Both the position numbers and the translations under genes were made by a program. DNA of 64,000 bases from positions 11,658,501-11,722,500 of the forward strand of contig NC_058191.1 of assembly GCF_907165205.1 (NCBI RefSeq), given 5' to 3'. This document shows, piece by piece, positions 46,251 through 58,390 of this stretch; within the stretch, counting starts at the first letter, position 1; every line of letters begins with the position of its first letter. The notes under the pieces are model-generated. The model searched no databases and was not told where the DNA came from. It saw only the letters and a list, made by a program, of their open reading frames with translations. Source of the DNA: Coccinella septempunctata (taxonomy: Eukaryota > Arthropoda > Insecta > Coleoptera > Coccinellidae).

Positions 46251-48802
46251 AAAAATTTTAAAAACACAACTAGGCCCACCTGATTGTAATAGGAATCCAT
46301 TTTGTATTAAATGCTGGAAATACAGAGAGTTATACCATTTCGGAATCTTAATGAAATAGAAATGTTTTTTCTTGCTCAGGTAACCATATTAATTTTTACA
46401 TCACGCTAGGTTAAACTTAGGGATCAAAAATTACATTCGGTAGCGTATCTATCCAGGAATACTATCCAAAGAACATTAAAAAAATCCCTTCATTCGGAGT
46501 CTAGCCTCCAAAATAAGTGGCAGGGAGTGTAATTAATTTTCTTGAATTTTCGGGAATCTCCAATATCTCGAAAATCAAGGAACTAAACATATTTTCCTGA
46601 ACGTCCTCTTCCTGCAGGCCCCATATTATCCATTCATTACGCCATACCCTGTTTATAAGAAGATATACTGAGATATATTTTTTCTGTGTTAGCTTAGAAA
46701 TGGCGCAAACAATCATCATATTGCTGATCAAATAATTCCCACATAAAGAATGTCCCATCGTGAATATCCCACCCTACTTCCCCGTCATAAAACGACGATC
46801 TAACCTACATCCGAGTAGGTAATTGAGTTTCAGTAATTTGGACAAGAACACAGAATCCCTCGCATTCCACGATATGAAGCTGTATAGGATCACAGAATAA
46901 CGTCCCGTAGTCATCCATTGTGCGAGAGAACGTAATTAATGCTTAGATCTTGGTCTCGACTAGAGAGAATCTCTCCAATTGATGCATTCATGTTTGTACG
47001 TACACACACCTGTACAAATGAGGATTATTTAGCGCCTCGCTCTGTATTGTACCCGCTTGTCACACTAACCTAGCTCGATGTTTTGTTACCACGAGTTGGA
47101 TCGGAACAAAGGATCGCGTTTGTGCACTCGTGGGAAAACGTTCTTCATGACATGAGTCAACGGGAAAGCTGCAATTGCCGATCAATTTTGTTATGGTGTT
47201 CTGTGCAAATCAGGTGAATTGCAGATTGGAAACGGTAAATGAAACAGAATAGGTAAAATTGTCCTTATAGTACGAGAGCTAACAACATTTTCAGAAGAGA
47301 AGGCCTGATCAGCTTATTAGTGGTTAATGATCAGAAATTAAACCTTTTTTTCAAATTGTCACACTTTCCTAAATGAAAAAACTAAGTGCATAATACGTCA
47401 ATACATTTTCACGGAAAGTAAGTTGATGAAAGTTCTCGGAAAAAAAGGGTAGCCTAGTAACAATTGCCTTGGGCTTGTTACTAGGTAATATCATCATGAA
47501 ACTTCAGTTACCTGTTGGTTTCTTGGTAGAGCAGTCTATATGGTCTGATCTCGAACAGTTTGTCAACAAAATATTATAGTATGCAGAAAAATGATCAACA
47601 AAAAATAACACGATTCTATCTTAATCAAAAATAAAATTACATATTCTTAATAGATATACATCAATGAAGAACTCAACTGGAAGTATTATATTGCAAACCT
47701 GAGAAGAAGATAAAAGTTAACCATATGCTCCCTTCGAATTACCTCAATTGAGTTTGTTCGATAGTTCAAACGCATTTGAAACAGATACCAAACAAGAATT
47801 CTCAAACACAATTATTCAAAATGTAGATTAACATTATTAACAGCAACACTAAAATGTAGATACAAAACTTTACAACTACTTGCGAACAAACATACAAAAA
47901 AAATCACAAATTATTAGAGATTAGAGAATATCCTATTACACACCTTGGTTGATAAGGAACTAAATTTCAAAGGATTTCAGAGTGGATGACTAACGTAAGC
48001 CGGTTGTTTGACGCCGTTTTTTGAATTTTTCTTGTTTATGATAAATCCTGAAATGATTTAAAAACTGAACCATTCAATTGTATTTTATTTGAATGACATA
48101 AATGCCAATTATACAATTTCATATACCTAGTCACAGCATCGATAGTTCATTTGCTTCAAAATATTCAATACTAGTATAATCAATGTAACACTTATTTTTC
48201 ACATGTAATCTATAGTAGATTGAACCCTGTACCATGTGCCAACGGCCTAATTGTCGAGGCCAATAAAAAAATGACAAAACAATAATAAATTGAACACTTT
48301 TTACTGCAGGAAAGATTGATTGTTGAATTATGTGAATTTGAATTGATGGAGTATCGGCCTTATAAGGTAAGTTTTGCTCATTTGTCTATTTTGACTTGGA
48401 AATATATATCTCGAATAATTTGGGAATAACGAACCTTTGAATAAGATTCGCGTTTTCTTGATATACTTCTTTTGAATTGTTTCAAGAAAATTGAATGCTG
48501 AGACCGTTATACTTTATGAAAAAACATAATAGAATTGAAAAAACTGAAATATATAACAACGATAATGGACTAGCGGAATTGAGAAGTGAACTGCAGGAAA
48601 GGTGGTGTCATCGATCGAAAGAGAAGCAGGGAGTTTTCTGGCTAAGGTATTTGCCGTCATCAGTACTGATTACAGCACATTCGCCGTCTATTATTCATTA
48701 TTTCCACTAATTTTTGTTATCATTACAGGTATTCCTTCCAGAACATAAGACTTTTTTTTACTTAATTTTGACTAATAAATTATATATAATATTATATAAT
48801 AA
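46251..48802. other. Non-coding stretch with one small perfect hairpin
   Basis: No gene recognised. A perfect 11-bp inverted repeat, CCTAGTAACAA (47453-47463) and TTGTTACTAGG (47475-47485), has an 11-nt loop. The open frame at 48495-48710 shows no known domain. Confidence 0.45.
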
Positions 48803-49205
48803 TATACAGGGTGTTTCATCATAAACTGGACAAACTCATATGACGTGTAGAGAACATCGGGAGAATCATTTTTTTCATATGAAATATTTCCCGTTTTCGA
48901 AGCATAAGGGAGATACACGGTGTTGAATGTCATTTTCGAGCGTTATTATATTGAGTGTGGTCGGTTATGTATAAAGATATAAGACTGGAAGTAATGGTTT
49001 CTTGTCATATCGTAGTATTTTTGGATGCTTCATTCAGAAATGGTGTAGAGCACCGAAAAAAAAATTACAAAATGGCGGAAAACCTGCAATGTTCGTGATT
49101 TTTTTTCGGTTGCCAAATTGATTTTCATTTCCTGAATTAGCACAATTTTGAAAGGATATCTGTGAAAAAATTTTTTCAGAAATCGAACACAACTTTTTTT
49201 TACAT

Positions 49206-51857
49206 ATAATATAATAAACTACTTGTACTTAATGGATTCTTTTTATTTAATATCTACTCTACATGTTTCGCCTTATTAGGGCATCTTCAGGAGTTCTACA
49301 AAAGGAAAAAGGAAATAGATATGTGATCCCCTTACAACAATAGAATGGGGACTTACTTGTCAAACATACAGATTTCAAGTATTATATACATATGGTCATC
49401 GTCTCTTCCACTTTACAACATCAAGAGGGTTGAATAAAAATTTTTTTCGGTTTTATTTTCAATTTCAATAGATTCTTCTCTTCACTATAATATTCGTATC
49501 GACAGCGTCCTATATATAATTGACAACTTACGGAATATCGAGTGTTGACATGACAACTGACAGATGTAAAAGCCACGTTCCGAATGACAACATATGAAGT
49601 AAACAATACTATATTACATTCTCGAAAATGGGGTGATAGCTGAGGTGGGATTCCACTTGTGTATTAAGGCACTTATCGGGGTATATTTTTAAATTTTTTG
49701 CAATTTCATATATCTCCATCAAGTCTAGCAGATTACCCCTATCTAAGCTGTGTAGAAGTTCTACATTTTCATCCTTATCAAATTCATGGTTGTCACCTTT
49801 GAGATGTTTTCCAAAGGAACTTTTGTCGTTATAGTTCCTTATGTGTTCAGATATCCTTGTACCTAAGGCCCTAAACGTTTTACCGATGTAGAATTTATCA
49901 CATGTCTTACAGTTGAGTTTGTATACACCGTTCTTTTAAAATGTCGGGGTCACATCCTTACAGTTCAGCAGATAGTTGTAAAGGCAGTTGTTGGCCTTGA
50001 ATACTATGTCTATGTTGTGTCTTCTAAATATTTTCGCAATGGGATAACACATTTTTCCGTAGAATGGTAGCGATAATCTCTTCGCTGGTTGTTTATTATC
50101 CCTAGAATCATCTTTGTGTAATATTATGAACTTCCTCATCAACAACCGGTCAACCACATTTGACCTGTAACCATTTTTGTAAGCAATATGCTCTATTATT
50201 TCCAACTCTTTATCAAAATTTCTTCTACTCAATGGTAAACTCAATAGTCTGTGCAAGTAAGTGTTGAGGGCAGCAAATTTGTGGTAAGCAGGGTGGTTCG
50301 AGCTTTCATTTATTATTGCTACTGTTTGGGATTCTTTTCTATATACATCCACAGGTATTCTGTCTTCTTCCAAGGTTAGTGTCAAATCTAGAAAGTTGAT
50401 CTGGTTGAAACCAATCTCCAGTGTAAAGTGAATGTTTTTATGTAATGAGTTGAATAATTCCAACAACACCCAAATGAGATCTGTGCCACCTGTAAATATG
50501 ATCAAAATATCGTCTACATATCTGTAATATTTGAAAATGTGACGTATAATGGGAGTCTTCAAATTAAACAATATTTCCTCCAAGTGATCCATAAAGCTTT
50601 CTGCCATCAGGGATGATGGAGGTGCACCCATTGGTAAACCCTTATCAAATTTATAAACAGCATTGTTAAATTGGCAAAAGTTTTGCTCTAAGGATATTTT
50701 GAAAAGGCTTGTAATATCCTTTTTCAATTCAGGTGTTATGTTTTTCTCCGTTAACTTTTTGTCTATTATTGTGATACATTCATCTGGAGGAATAGAAGTA
50801 TATATGTTTTTAGCATCGAGGGAAATTAGTTTAGCACCCTCCGGAATTTGTAAGTCTTTCAATGATTCTGCTAATTGAACACTATTCTTTATACTATAGG
50901 TGGGTTTGAACTCTGTTAAATCCTTTAACTTGTCACTTAGGAACTTACTTATTTTGTAAACCGGAGTGTTTATGTAGCTCACGACGGGTCTTATAGGTAT
51001 ATTGTCTTTATGGAGTTTAGGAAGACCGTATAACTTAGGAATTTTTGGGTGTGGAAGGATTAGATTCCTATATTTACCAAACTCATCTTCAAACTCTTTT
51101 GAAACTTTGAAGTTCTTCACTTTGTTGATAAGTCGTGAAGTGGGGTTGCTATCCAATTTCACAAATCCCTTCTCATTCAAGAATTCTTCCACCTTACTGA
51201 TGTAAAGGCTCCTATCTAAAATTACCATGCATGACCCTTTATCTGCCTTAACTGTCACTGTCACTGTCACTGTCACTGTCACTGTCACTGCACTGTCAAA
51301 TTATTGTCTCTAATTTTCTTCTTAATGTTATTGACCAATTTTATGCTTTCCTCTGTTTCTTTACCTCGCTTCGATGTTCTCCTCTTCTCGTTGAGGAAAT
51401 GGCTTCTACAATTCGCTCTAATTTCATTTTTGCTATTTATGTGTAAATTCGATTTCTCCAATACGGCGTCCACATTCACTGCAAATGTTTCCAACTGTTC
51501 GCTAGATGGGTCAGGTATGGAATGTTTTAGTCCCATGTCCAAGATCTGCATTTCCCTTTCGGAAAATTCAATTGATGATAGATTTTTTGTGTTCGGGTGG
51601 AAGTTGAAAGGAGGGTCCGGTTGTAGTGTCCTTTCACTATTTTGACTTCTTGCCTTCTCTATTCGTAGTCGATCTAATTTTTTCTTGAGAATACCAGTTT
51701 TCCATATTCTCAAAGTTTCCACTTCATACCTAGTCTCCTCGATAATTCGTCTGTGTTCTTGATTGTTCACGCTGTCTAGATTTTTGATCATGTTTCCCAA
51801 CAATAAGTTGCTGTTTCTGAGTTCGGTATAGTGAATCTTTATTTCCTTGTTTACCAT
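49206..51857 (-). pseudogene. Penelope-like retroelement: RT plus GIY-YIG endonuclease, broken
   Basis: Read on the minus strand, the N-terminal part starts MVNKEIKIHYTEL (51857) and runs to DNNLTV. There a GACAGT hexamer expansion breaks the frame before the conserved KADKGSCMVILD motif. The RT domain (51250-49936) has PKIPKLYGLPKLHKDNIPIR, RPVVS, LISLDAKNIYTSIP, GLPMGAPPSSLMAESFMDHL, catalytic YRYVDDILIIF (near 50510) and INFLDLTL. A TAA at about 49935 replaces the Leu-Glu seen in the companion copy. The C-terminal GIY-YIG domain continues in the same frame (GVYKLNC..CDKFYIGKT..ALGTRISEH) to about 49620. A 3' region with a CTGAAGA...GGCGAAAC motif ends near 49206. Apart from two lesions the copy is nearly full length. 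Confidence 0.92.
51251..51297. repeat. Hexanucleotide (ACTGTC)n expansion inside the Penelope ORF
   Basis: Six perfect ACTGTC units (51251-51286) are followed by a 5-nt unit ACTGC and one more hexamer. On the coding (minus) strand the hexamers encode alternating Thr-Val. The 5-nt unit shifts the frame and produces the TGA that ends the N-terminal frame. One ancestral unit would give the expected LTVKADKG. Confidence 0.9.
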
Positions 51858-52838
51858 TGAGTAGAAGAAATTTTGAGAAAGAGTTGGAAATAATAAAGTA
51901 TATTGCTTACAAAAATGGTTACAGTTCAAATGTGGTTGACCGGTTGTTGATGAGGAAGTTCATAAAATTACACAACGATGATTCTAGGGATAATAAACAA
52001 CCAGCGAAGAGATTATCGCTACCATTCTACGGAAAAATGTGTTATCCCATTGCGAAAATATTTAGAAGACACAACATAGACATAGTATTCAAGGCCAACA
52101 ACTGCCTTTACAACTATCTGCTGAACTGTAAGGATGTGACCCCGACATTGGAAAAGAACGGTGTATACAAACTCAACTGTAAGACATGTGATAAATTCTA
52201 CATCGGTAAAACGTTTAGGGCCTTAGGTACAAGGATAAGGATGAAAATGTAGAACTTCTACACAGCTTAGATAGGGGTAATCTGCTAGACTTGATGGAGA
52301 TATATGAAATTGCAAAAAATTTAAAAATATACCCCGATAAGTGCCTTAATACACAAGTGAAATCCCACCTCAGCTATCACCCCATTTTCGAGAATCTAAT
52401 ATAGTATTGTTCACTTCATATGTTGTCATTCGGAACGTGGCTTTTACATCTGTCAGTTGTCATGTCAACACTCGATATTCCGTAAGTTGTCAATTATATA
52501 TAGGACGCTGTCGATACGAATATTATAGTGAAGAGAAGAATCTATTGAAATTGAAAATAAAACCGAAAAAAATTTTTATTCAACCCTCTTGATGTTGTAA
52601 AGTGAAAGAGACGATGACCATATGTATATAATACTTGAAATCTGTATGTTTGACAAGTAAGTCCCCATTCTATTGTTGTAAGGGGATCACATATCTATTT
52701 CCTTTTTCCTTTTGTAGAACTCCTGAAGATGCCCTAACAAGGCGAAACATGTAGAGTAGATATTAAATAAAAAGAATCCATTAAGTACAAGTAGTTTATT
52801 ATATTATATTAGAAAAATGGATTATGGCCGTCTAGTGA
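51849..52838 (+). pseudogene. Second, 5'-truncated inverted Penelope copy (head-to-head)
   Basis: From 51857 the plus strand repeats the C-terminal third of the minus-strand copy: SRRNFEKELEIIKYIAYKNG, RLSLPFYGKMCYPIAKIF, VTPTLEKNGVYKLNCKTCDK and FYIGKTFRALGTRI. It then lacks about 75 bp present in the other copy (after 52239) and ends in the same 3' region (to about 52810). The junction carries 8 bp, GTTTACCA (51849-51856), common to both copies. The GIY-YIG active-site part is retained up to the Arg but truncated afterwards. The right flank (AACTTGTTTTTTTTACA, to about 52855) resembles the left flank (AACTTTTTTTTACA, 49193-49205), compatible with a TSD around the whole pair. Confidence 0.88.
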
Positions 52839-53281
52839 GTAACTTGTTTTTTTTACAGCGAAAAAAAAATTTCACTCGAAATTGATGAAATTTTTCACGA
52901 TTGTACTTACTTTCATACCTAACACGAATATCAAAACAGAATCGAAAAATATCAAACGGTTTCGTTTTTACAGCCATTCAAATGTCCCGTTCGAATATCT
53001 GAAATAATAAAAAAACATGACACAGCTTGTGTTCTTAGGCCCATAATTTTTGAATTTGTATGTCGAAACATTCCAGATTGCAAAATGAATTTAAAAAAAT
53101 CAGTGAAACTTCATTGAGAGTCGAACTCCCTACTCTGATTTAAGTATTAATGTGAAATATGAGTCTGTTCTAAGGTTCTCAGTATACATATTAATTTTCG
53201 TTGCCGAGCAACAGTAGCTGATAGAATTTGACAGGGTATTTGAATTTTACTGAATAATTCGAGTATATTGAAACGATTTGT

Positions 53282-54357
53282 ATGCAAACGAAAATGAAAT
53301 ATTCACTTTTAGAAAAAAATGATATGGTTCAGGCTTATTATGAAGCGAATTCCTCAGGGAGAAAAGCAAGGGAAATTTACGCTCGCAGATTTCCAAGCCG
53401 AAACGTTCCCAATTTTAAAACTTTCATAGAAACAGTGCGTAAATTACGTGAAGAAGGTATTCTTCACCGCAAGAAGAAGGAAACAATCCGAAATAACGAA
53501 GAACGTATCCTGGATTTAGTGAGTGAAAATCCGATGGTATCAACGAGAACTCTAACAAATCATCTAAGTGTGAATAAGAGTAAATCCACTGTATGGAGAG
53601 TTTTGAAAAGAAATCGCTACCATCCGTACTATTTCCATTCATGTCAAACCTTAGAAGAAGGTGATTTTGAGAAGAGGAAAGAATTCTGTGAATTTATTTT
53701 AAGAAGGACACGTGAGAATAGGAATTTCCTACGTCTCATACTGTTTACGGATGAAGCAACATTCCACAGAGATGGTTTCTTCAACAAAAAAAATAATATA
53801 ATATGGCAAAGGGAAAATCCACATGCAACAGTAGCAAAAAATAGCCAGAAGAGATTTTCTGTCAATGTTTGGGCGGGAATGAAGGATGGATTCATTATAG
53901 GACCGTACATTCTTCCTGAAACATTGACTGGAAATGGCTATATTCAATTTTTGAGGGAAACTCTGCGCGACCTATTGGAAGATATTCCTTTGAGTCACTT
54001 TCAAGGAATATGGTACCAGCATGATGGTTGCCCTGCTAACACAGTGAGGAGTGTACGAGAATTTTTAGACTCTCAATACCCTCGCCGATGGATCGGGGAT
54101 TGGGACCTGTCGCATGGCCTCCTCGTTCTCCAGATCTTACACCTATGGATTTTTATTTCTGGGGTCATATGAAGAGTCTTGTTTATGATAAGCGAGCTCC
54201 AGTGACTTCGAGAGAAGAACTGATTCAAAGAATCGAATCAGCCGCCGAAGAGATTCGCCGAAACCCGGAAATGATTCGTTCAGCGGTGGATAGTGTGGCG
54301 AAAAGGGCGAGAAAGTGTATCCTGAAAAATGGCAATATTTTTGAGAACGAATTATGA
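53282..54357 (+). pseudogene. Mariner-like (DD41D-type) transposase, one frameshift
   Basis: The N-terminal helix-turn-helix region reads DMVQAYYEANSSGRKAREIY and ARRFPSRNVPNFKTF (DUF4817-like). A second HTH follows (STRTLTNHLSVNKSKSTVWR). The catalytic core has ILFTDEATFHRDG (first Asp, residue 157) and GIWYQHDGCPANTVR (second Asp, residue 248). The first frame runs to 54172, but real similarity shifts near 54090 to a frame giving GPVAWPPRSPDLTPMDFYFW, whose Asp at 54148 lies about 41 residues after the second once one missing base is allowed. This is the DD41D spacing of rosa-type mariners. The C-terminus RKCILKNGNIFENEL ends at 54357. A single one-base deletion separates it from an open gene. 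Confidence 0.9.
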
Positions 54358-55587
54358 ATAAATTTTATACTAATAGGTTTTTTTTGTTGCGTTTGTGAAA
54401 TTGTGGAATTATTCGTAGAAATTTCCGAAATAATGACATGCCATTAATATCTGGGAAGTATTAACCGCCAATTTCTGCTCAAACTGCATAAATTGGTTTC
54501 AAGATAGTTGCAATATTATATTCAGTTAAATTCAAATACTCTGTCAAATTCTATGAGCTGCCATTGCTTGGCAACGAAAATTAAAAACCTTTGAACAGTC
54601 TCAATTCAGATTCCACATTTATTTTAATAGGTACTTAACTCAGAGCAGGGAGTTCGACTCTCAATGAAGTTTCACTGATTTTTTTTGAATTCATTTTGCA
54701 ATCTGAAATGTTTCGACATACAAATTCAAAAATTATGGGCCTAAGAACACAAGCTGTGTCATGTTTTTTTATTATTTCAGATATTCGAACGGGACATTCG
54801 AATGGCTGTAAAAACGAAACCGTTTGATATTTTTCGATTCTGTTTTGATATTCGTGTTAGGTATGAAAGTGAGTACAATCGTGAAAAATTTCAGCAATTT
54901 CGAGTGAAATTTTTTTTTCGCTGTAGACATGTAAAAAAAAAGTTGTGTTCGATTTCTGAAAAAAATTTTTCACAGATATCCTTTAAAAATTGTGTTAATT
55001 TAGGAAATGAAAATCAATTTGGCAACCGAAAAAAAAAATCACGAACATTGCAGGTTTTCCGCCATTTTGTAATTTTTTTTTTCGGTGCTCTACACCATTT
55101 CTGAATGAAGCATCCAAAGATACTACGATATGACAAGAAACCATTACTTTCAGTCTTATACATAACCGACCACACTCAATATAATAACGCTCGAAAATGA
55201 CATCAAACACCGTGTATCTCCCTTATGCTTCGAAAACGGGAAATATTTCATAAGAAAAAAATGATTCTCCCGATGTTCTCTACACGTCATATGAGTTTGT
55301 CCAGTTTATGATGAAACACCCTGTATAATATCACTCATTGCAAACCCCCTTTCTTGCTTAAAGTCACTATCCTCCGGTCGAGATGTATCATACTGCACTG
55401 TACTGATGAGGGACAATAATCCCCAAACCGATCTACAGTTTGTGTTGATATCTTTCGGTCCCTCTTGGAATTCCTTGCTGATGCATGACTAGCACGCATT
55501 AATGGAACAACAATGCTGAATTGTCGTCTCATTTTAGAATAAAATATATATTCTGAAATTCTTTCGCGTTTTCTATCCCAGTCTCTG

Positions 55588-55920
55588 CAACAAAATCAAT
55601 GAAAAAATTGAAATAATAGATTTGCTCCTATGTAAATTCTTGCACTAATTTGTCAGGAAAAGATGGAAAAAATTGTTGCCTGACAGTGAACAATGAATCC
55701 AAGTCTTCGTGTGCTGACAAATGTCAATGGGCAAACTACAATTCTGAAATTTTTTTAAGAATTTGTCTGATGTAGACTCCGAAACCATACGAAGTTTCAC
55801 CAAAAATTTTTCGTTCATTGTCAGGCAACAATTTTTTCCATCTGATTTGCTACTGACTAATTAGTGCAAGAATTTACGCATAAGCAAATCGATTATTTCA
55901 ATTTTTTAATTGACTTTGTT
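55588..55920. repeat. 333-bp foldback element
   Basis: Arms of about 100 bp (55588-55690 and 55818-55920) pair through ATGGAAAAAATTGTTGCCTGAC and TGCACTAATT/AATTAGTGCA blocks. A single related segment (GGAAAAAATTGTTGCCTGAC) occurs at 16445-16466 inside the hAT, so it belongs to a dispersed family. No coding capacity. Confidence 0.8.
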
Positions 55921-57209
55921 TCAGATGGAATTTCAAACGATATCTAATAAAATATATGTTGACAATTACACATGTTTCGCTATCACATGAAGGCAAAGTT
56001 ATTACTATCCGTTCGTAATTGAACTTAATTAATTATATGATTTTTACTTGCATGTGATTTTCAACCACGAACAACGACACGTGTTTCCTTATCACAATAG
56101 CAGGTGGGTGAGACTAAACACATGTCGTGGTTGAATAACTCATGACAGTGAAAATAATTTAATTCTGTTTTCATGAAGTCTCGGCTACATTCGTACAATT
56201 CGTAGTTGCCGCAAAAATTTTCGCTACATCATAAATATATAATGATTGACTTTAAGGTAACAGCTAAACGGATAACATACTTAGAAAAAAATGGCAGATG
56301 ATGGAAGGACTGATTTAATAGTAATTTCAAGCACCATGAACTCTTAAATGTATAATTCTATGTCACATGGATCCCACGAGATGATTGTACTCCTAGAGAA
56401 AACCAAGGTATTCTATATCTAGCATTCCTTCCAAGATCCCCTGACCAAAATCAAATCAAGCACGCTTGGAACCCATACAATCTGCCCCAGATGCCCACAG
56501 ACCAGTAGACTTCAGCCGAAACCATTTAAAAGCTCCGAGGTCTTTTGCAAAAACTTCGGTAGGTAACGAATTGATGAAGATTATTTCAATAATTTACTGG
56601 ACATGCGGAGAAGATGTCCTTCACTTATTGATGCACGTGAAGAAATTGAGAAATTTCCGTTTTTCGTAAAATATCATACATTTTCGATTTTTGTTTTTTA
56701 ATTATTGTATTATTGTTAATCATTTCTTCGAAATTATCTCAACATTTTTATATATTTCAAAAGAAAATTAGGTTTCTCCGAAGAGAGAAACCCATTAATT
56801 CAATATATTAAACTTAACTTCTGACGAGCCGATCAATATTGATGGAAAGACAATTTGTAATACTTTTCCTTGTGTTTCAGATTTTGCGGGAAATAATCGA
56901 TAAAAAATTTCAAGGTACACATTTTGCAATTGTTAGGTGTATTTGTAGGTATTTCTTAAATAAATAAATATTTTGTTTGAATTTATGTGTATTGAGAGTC
57001 TTCCATTATTGTAGAGAAAAAAGGAAGATCCGCTAACGCTCTTTGGAATCTTGTTATTTTGTGTTAGAATTCAGTCTTTTCTCCCTTTTTTTCCGGTCGT
57101 TTTTCTTGACGATTGTGTTTATATTAGGTATAGTATTATACCTTGAGTACCATTTTATGAAAAAAACATTTCAAGATTCGAAGAATGGGGCTTTATGAAT
57201 GGTAACCTT
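55921..57209. other. Mostly non-coding; contains a Tc1-like fragment
   Basis: Outside the fragment at 56400-56640 I see no gene. An imperfect inverted repeat (CAACCACGAACAACGACACG / CACATGTCGTGGTTG) lies at about 56064-56138. Confidence 0.4.
56400..56640 (+). pseudogene. Possible Tc1-like transposase C-terminal remnant
   Basis: In one frame the sequence reads ILYLAFLPRSPDQNQIKHAW, resembling the W-P-x-R-S-P-D-L-N-P-I-E-H-x-W motif that carries the last catalytic Glu of Tc1 transposases. It is followed by a decayed stretch with stops. If correct, the Leu-Asn-Pro-Ile-Glu core has mutated to Gln-Asn-Gln-Ile-Lys. Only one motif supports the call. Confidence 0.4.
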
Positions 57210-57323
57210 GTAATGAACGTATATTTTTCTGACAAAAATATACCCTCATTTTAGAATGATCTTTTAGTTTTCATGTTTAAGTAGTTTTATTTTGTATTGA
57301 TTTTGGAGAGAAATATTTTCAGT

Positions 57324-57436
57324 TTCCAATTCAGGATTCCGACATCGTTCGGAATTGTGAACATTCCGCACCGTTTTTATTCCGTTTTCAGTTCTAAAAA
57401 ACGATGTCGCACCGTATAAAACATCCTGAATTGGAA
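57324..57436. repeat. Foldback within the solo LTR
   Basis: TTCCAATTCAGGA (57324-57336) pairs with TCCTGAATTGGAA (57424-57436). An inner stem, GACATCGTT/AACGATGTC, strengthens it. It lies upstream of the LTR TATA box. Confidence 0.8.
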
Positions 57437-57856
57437 GATAACCGTGTTTTTTGTTCGCTGGCACAGATAAGTCGAAATTAAGACGTCTTCATCGACGCAA
57501 ATTTTACCGAATTTCGACAGTCGGGGCACATCTGATTTCCGCAACCCCCCTGAGGGTATAAAATCAGATGTTCCCCCGCAGGTAACTTCACTTACGATTA
57601 ATTGCCTTACCTAAGACTATAGTGCGGTCCGCCGTGGTAGATTAGCTTTCTGCCGTTGAATTTTATTGGAAGATTCCTTTTGGGTGTCGTTTTCACCATT
57701 CAGAGTTTAAGTTTTCTTTTTTTTTTCTTCACGGTATTGGGTGATATTTTTTTTGTTTTCTGGAAATTTACGAGTGCAAGTGGCCACCCGAAACCATTGG
57801 TAAGACGACACTCCGCCATTTTTTTTTCTCTTTTATATCATTGGAACTTCAGCCTT

Positions 57857-58390
57857 CCTCTATCCCTTACTCCCCGGTTTAGGTTCCACTCCTACTGCGG
57901 AAGCATCCCGCTGGCGTGGATACTCAGGGGGTGCAGCACGCTTTTTGGAGTGGCGGAAAACTTCCTCTATCCCTTACTCCCTAGTTTGAGTTCCACTCCT
58001 ATTGCCGAAGCACCACGCTGGCGTGGATACTCAAGGGGTGCGGAAAGCACTTTGGAGTGGCGGAAAACTTCCTTCATCCCTTACTCCCTAGTTTAAGTTC
58101 CACTCCTACTGCCGAAGCACTCCGCTGGCGTGGATACTCAGGGGGTGCGGAAAGCACTTTGGAGTGGCGAAAAACTTCCTCCATCCCTTTTACTCCCCTG
58201 GGTTAAGTTCCACCCCTACTGCTGAAGCACCCCGCTGGCGTGGATACTCAGGGGGTGCGGAAAGCACTTTGGAGTGGCTAACCCTCTTTCCTCCCTCGTT
58301 TGTCCGACGCTCACCACTGCTGTTATCGAAGAACCTCGCTGGCGTGGATACTCAGGAGGTGAAGAACGCATCTAGGGGTGAGCTGTCGGG
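57857..58390. repeat. Five-copy ~107-bp GC-rich tandem repeat
   Basis: The core CGCTGGCGTGGATACTCA begins at 57909, 58016, 58123, 58233 and 58337, giving spacings of 107, 107, 110 and 104 bp. Units also share CCCTTACTCCC, GTTCCACTCCTACTGC and AAAGCACTTTGGAGTGGC. The first four are close and the fifth is divergent. The period is not a multiple of three, so the open frames across it (57656-58096, 58164-58424) are by-products. Confidence 0.93.

Larger units (their letters stand above)
48805..55325 (+). mobile_element. Mariner-like element with ~800-bp TIRs, carrying a Penelope insertion
   Basis: The left end TACAGGGTGTTTCATCATAA (48805) and right end TTATGATGAAACACCCTGTA (ending 55325) are flanked by TA. 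The arms match for about 800 bp. The right arm runs from about 54520 to 55325. The left arm is 48805-49205 plus about 52840-53265, interrupted by the Penelope pair. Shared inner blocks include TTCGTTGCCGAGCAACAGTAGC/GCTGCCATTGCTTGGCAACG and GGCCCATAATTTTTGAATTT. A DDE transposase gene lies between the arms. Without the Penelope DNA the element is about 2.9 kb, so it is a near-complete autonomous element with one visible frameshift. Confidence 0.9.

Noticed and set aside
51304..51645. Plus-strand 113-codon frame
   Set aside because: Antisense shadow of the Penelope N-terminal coding region.
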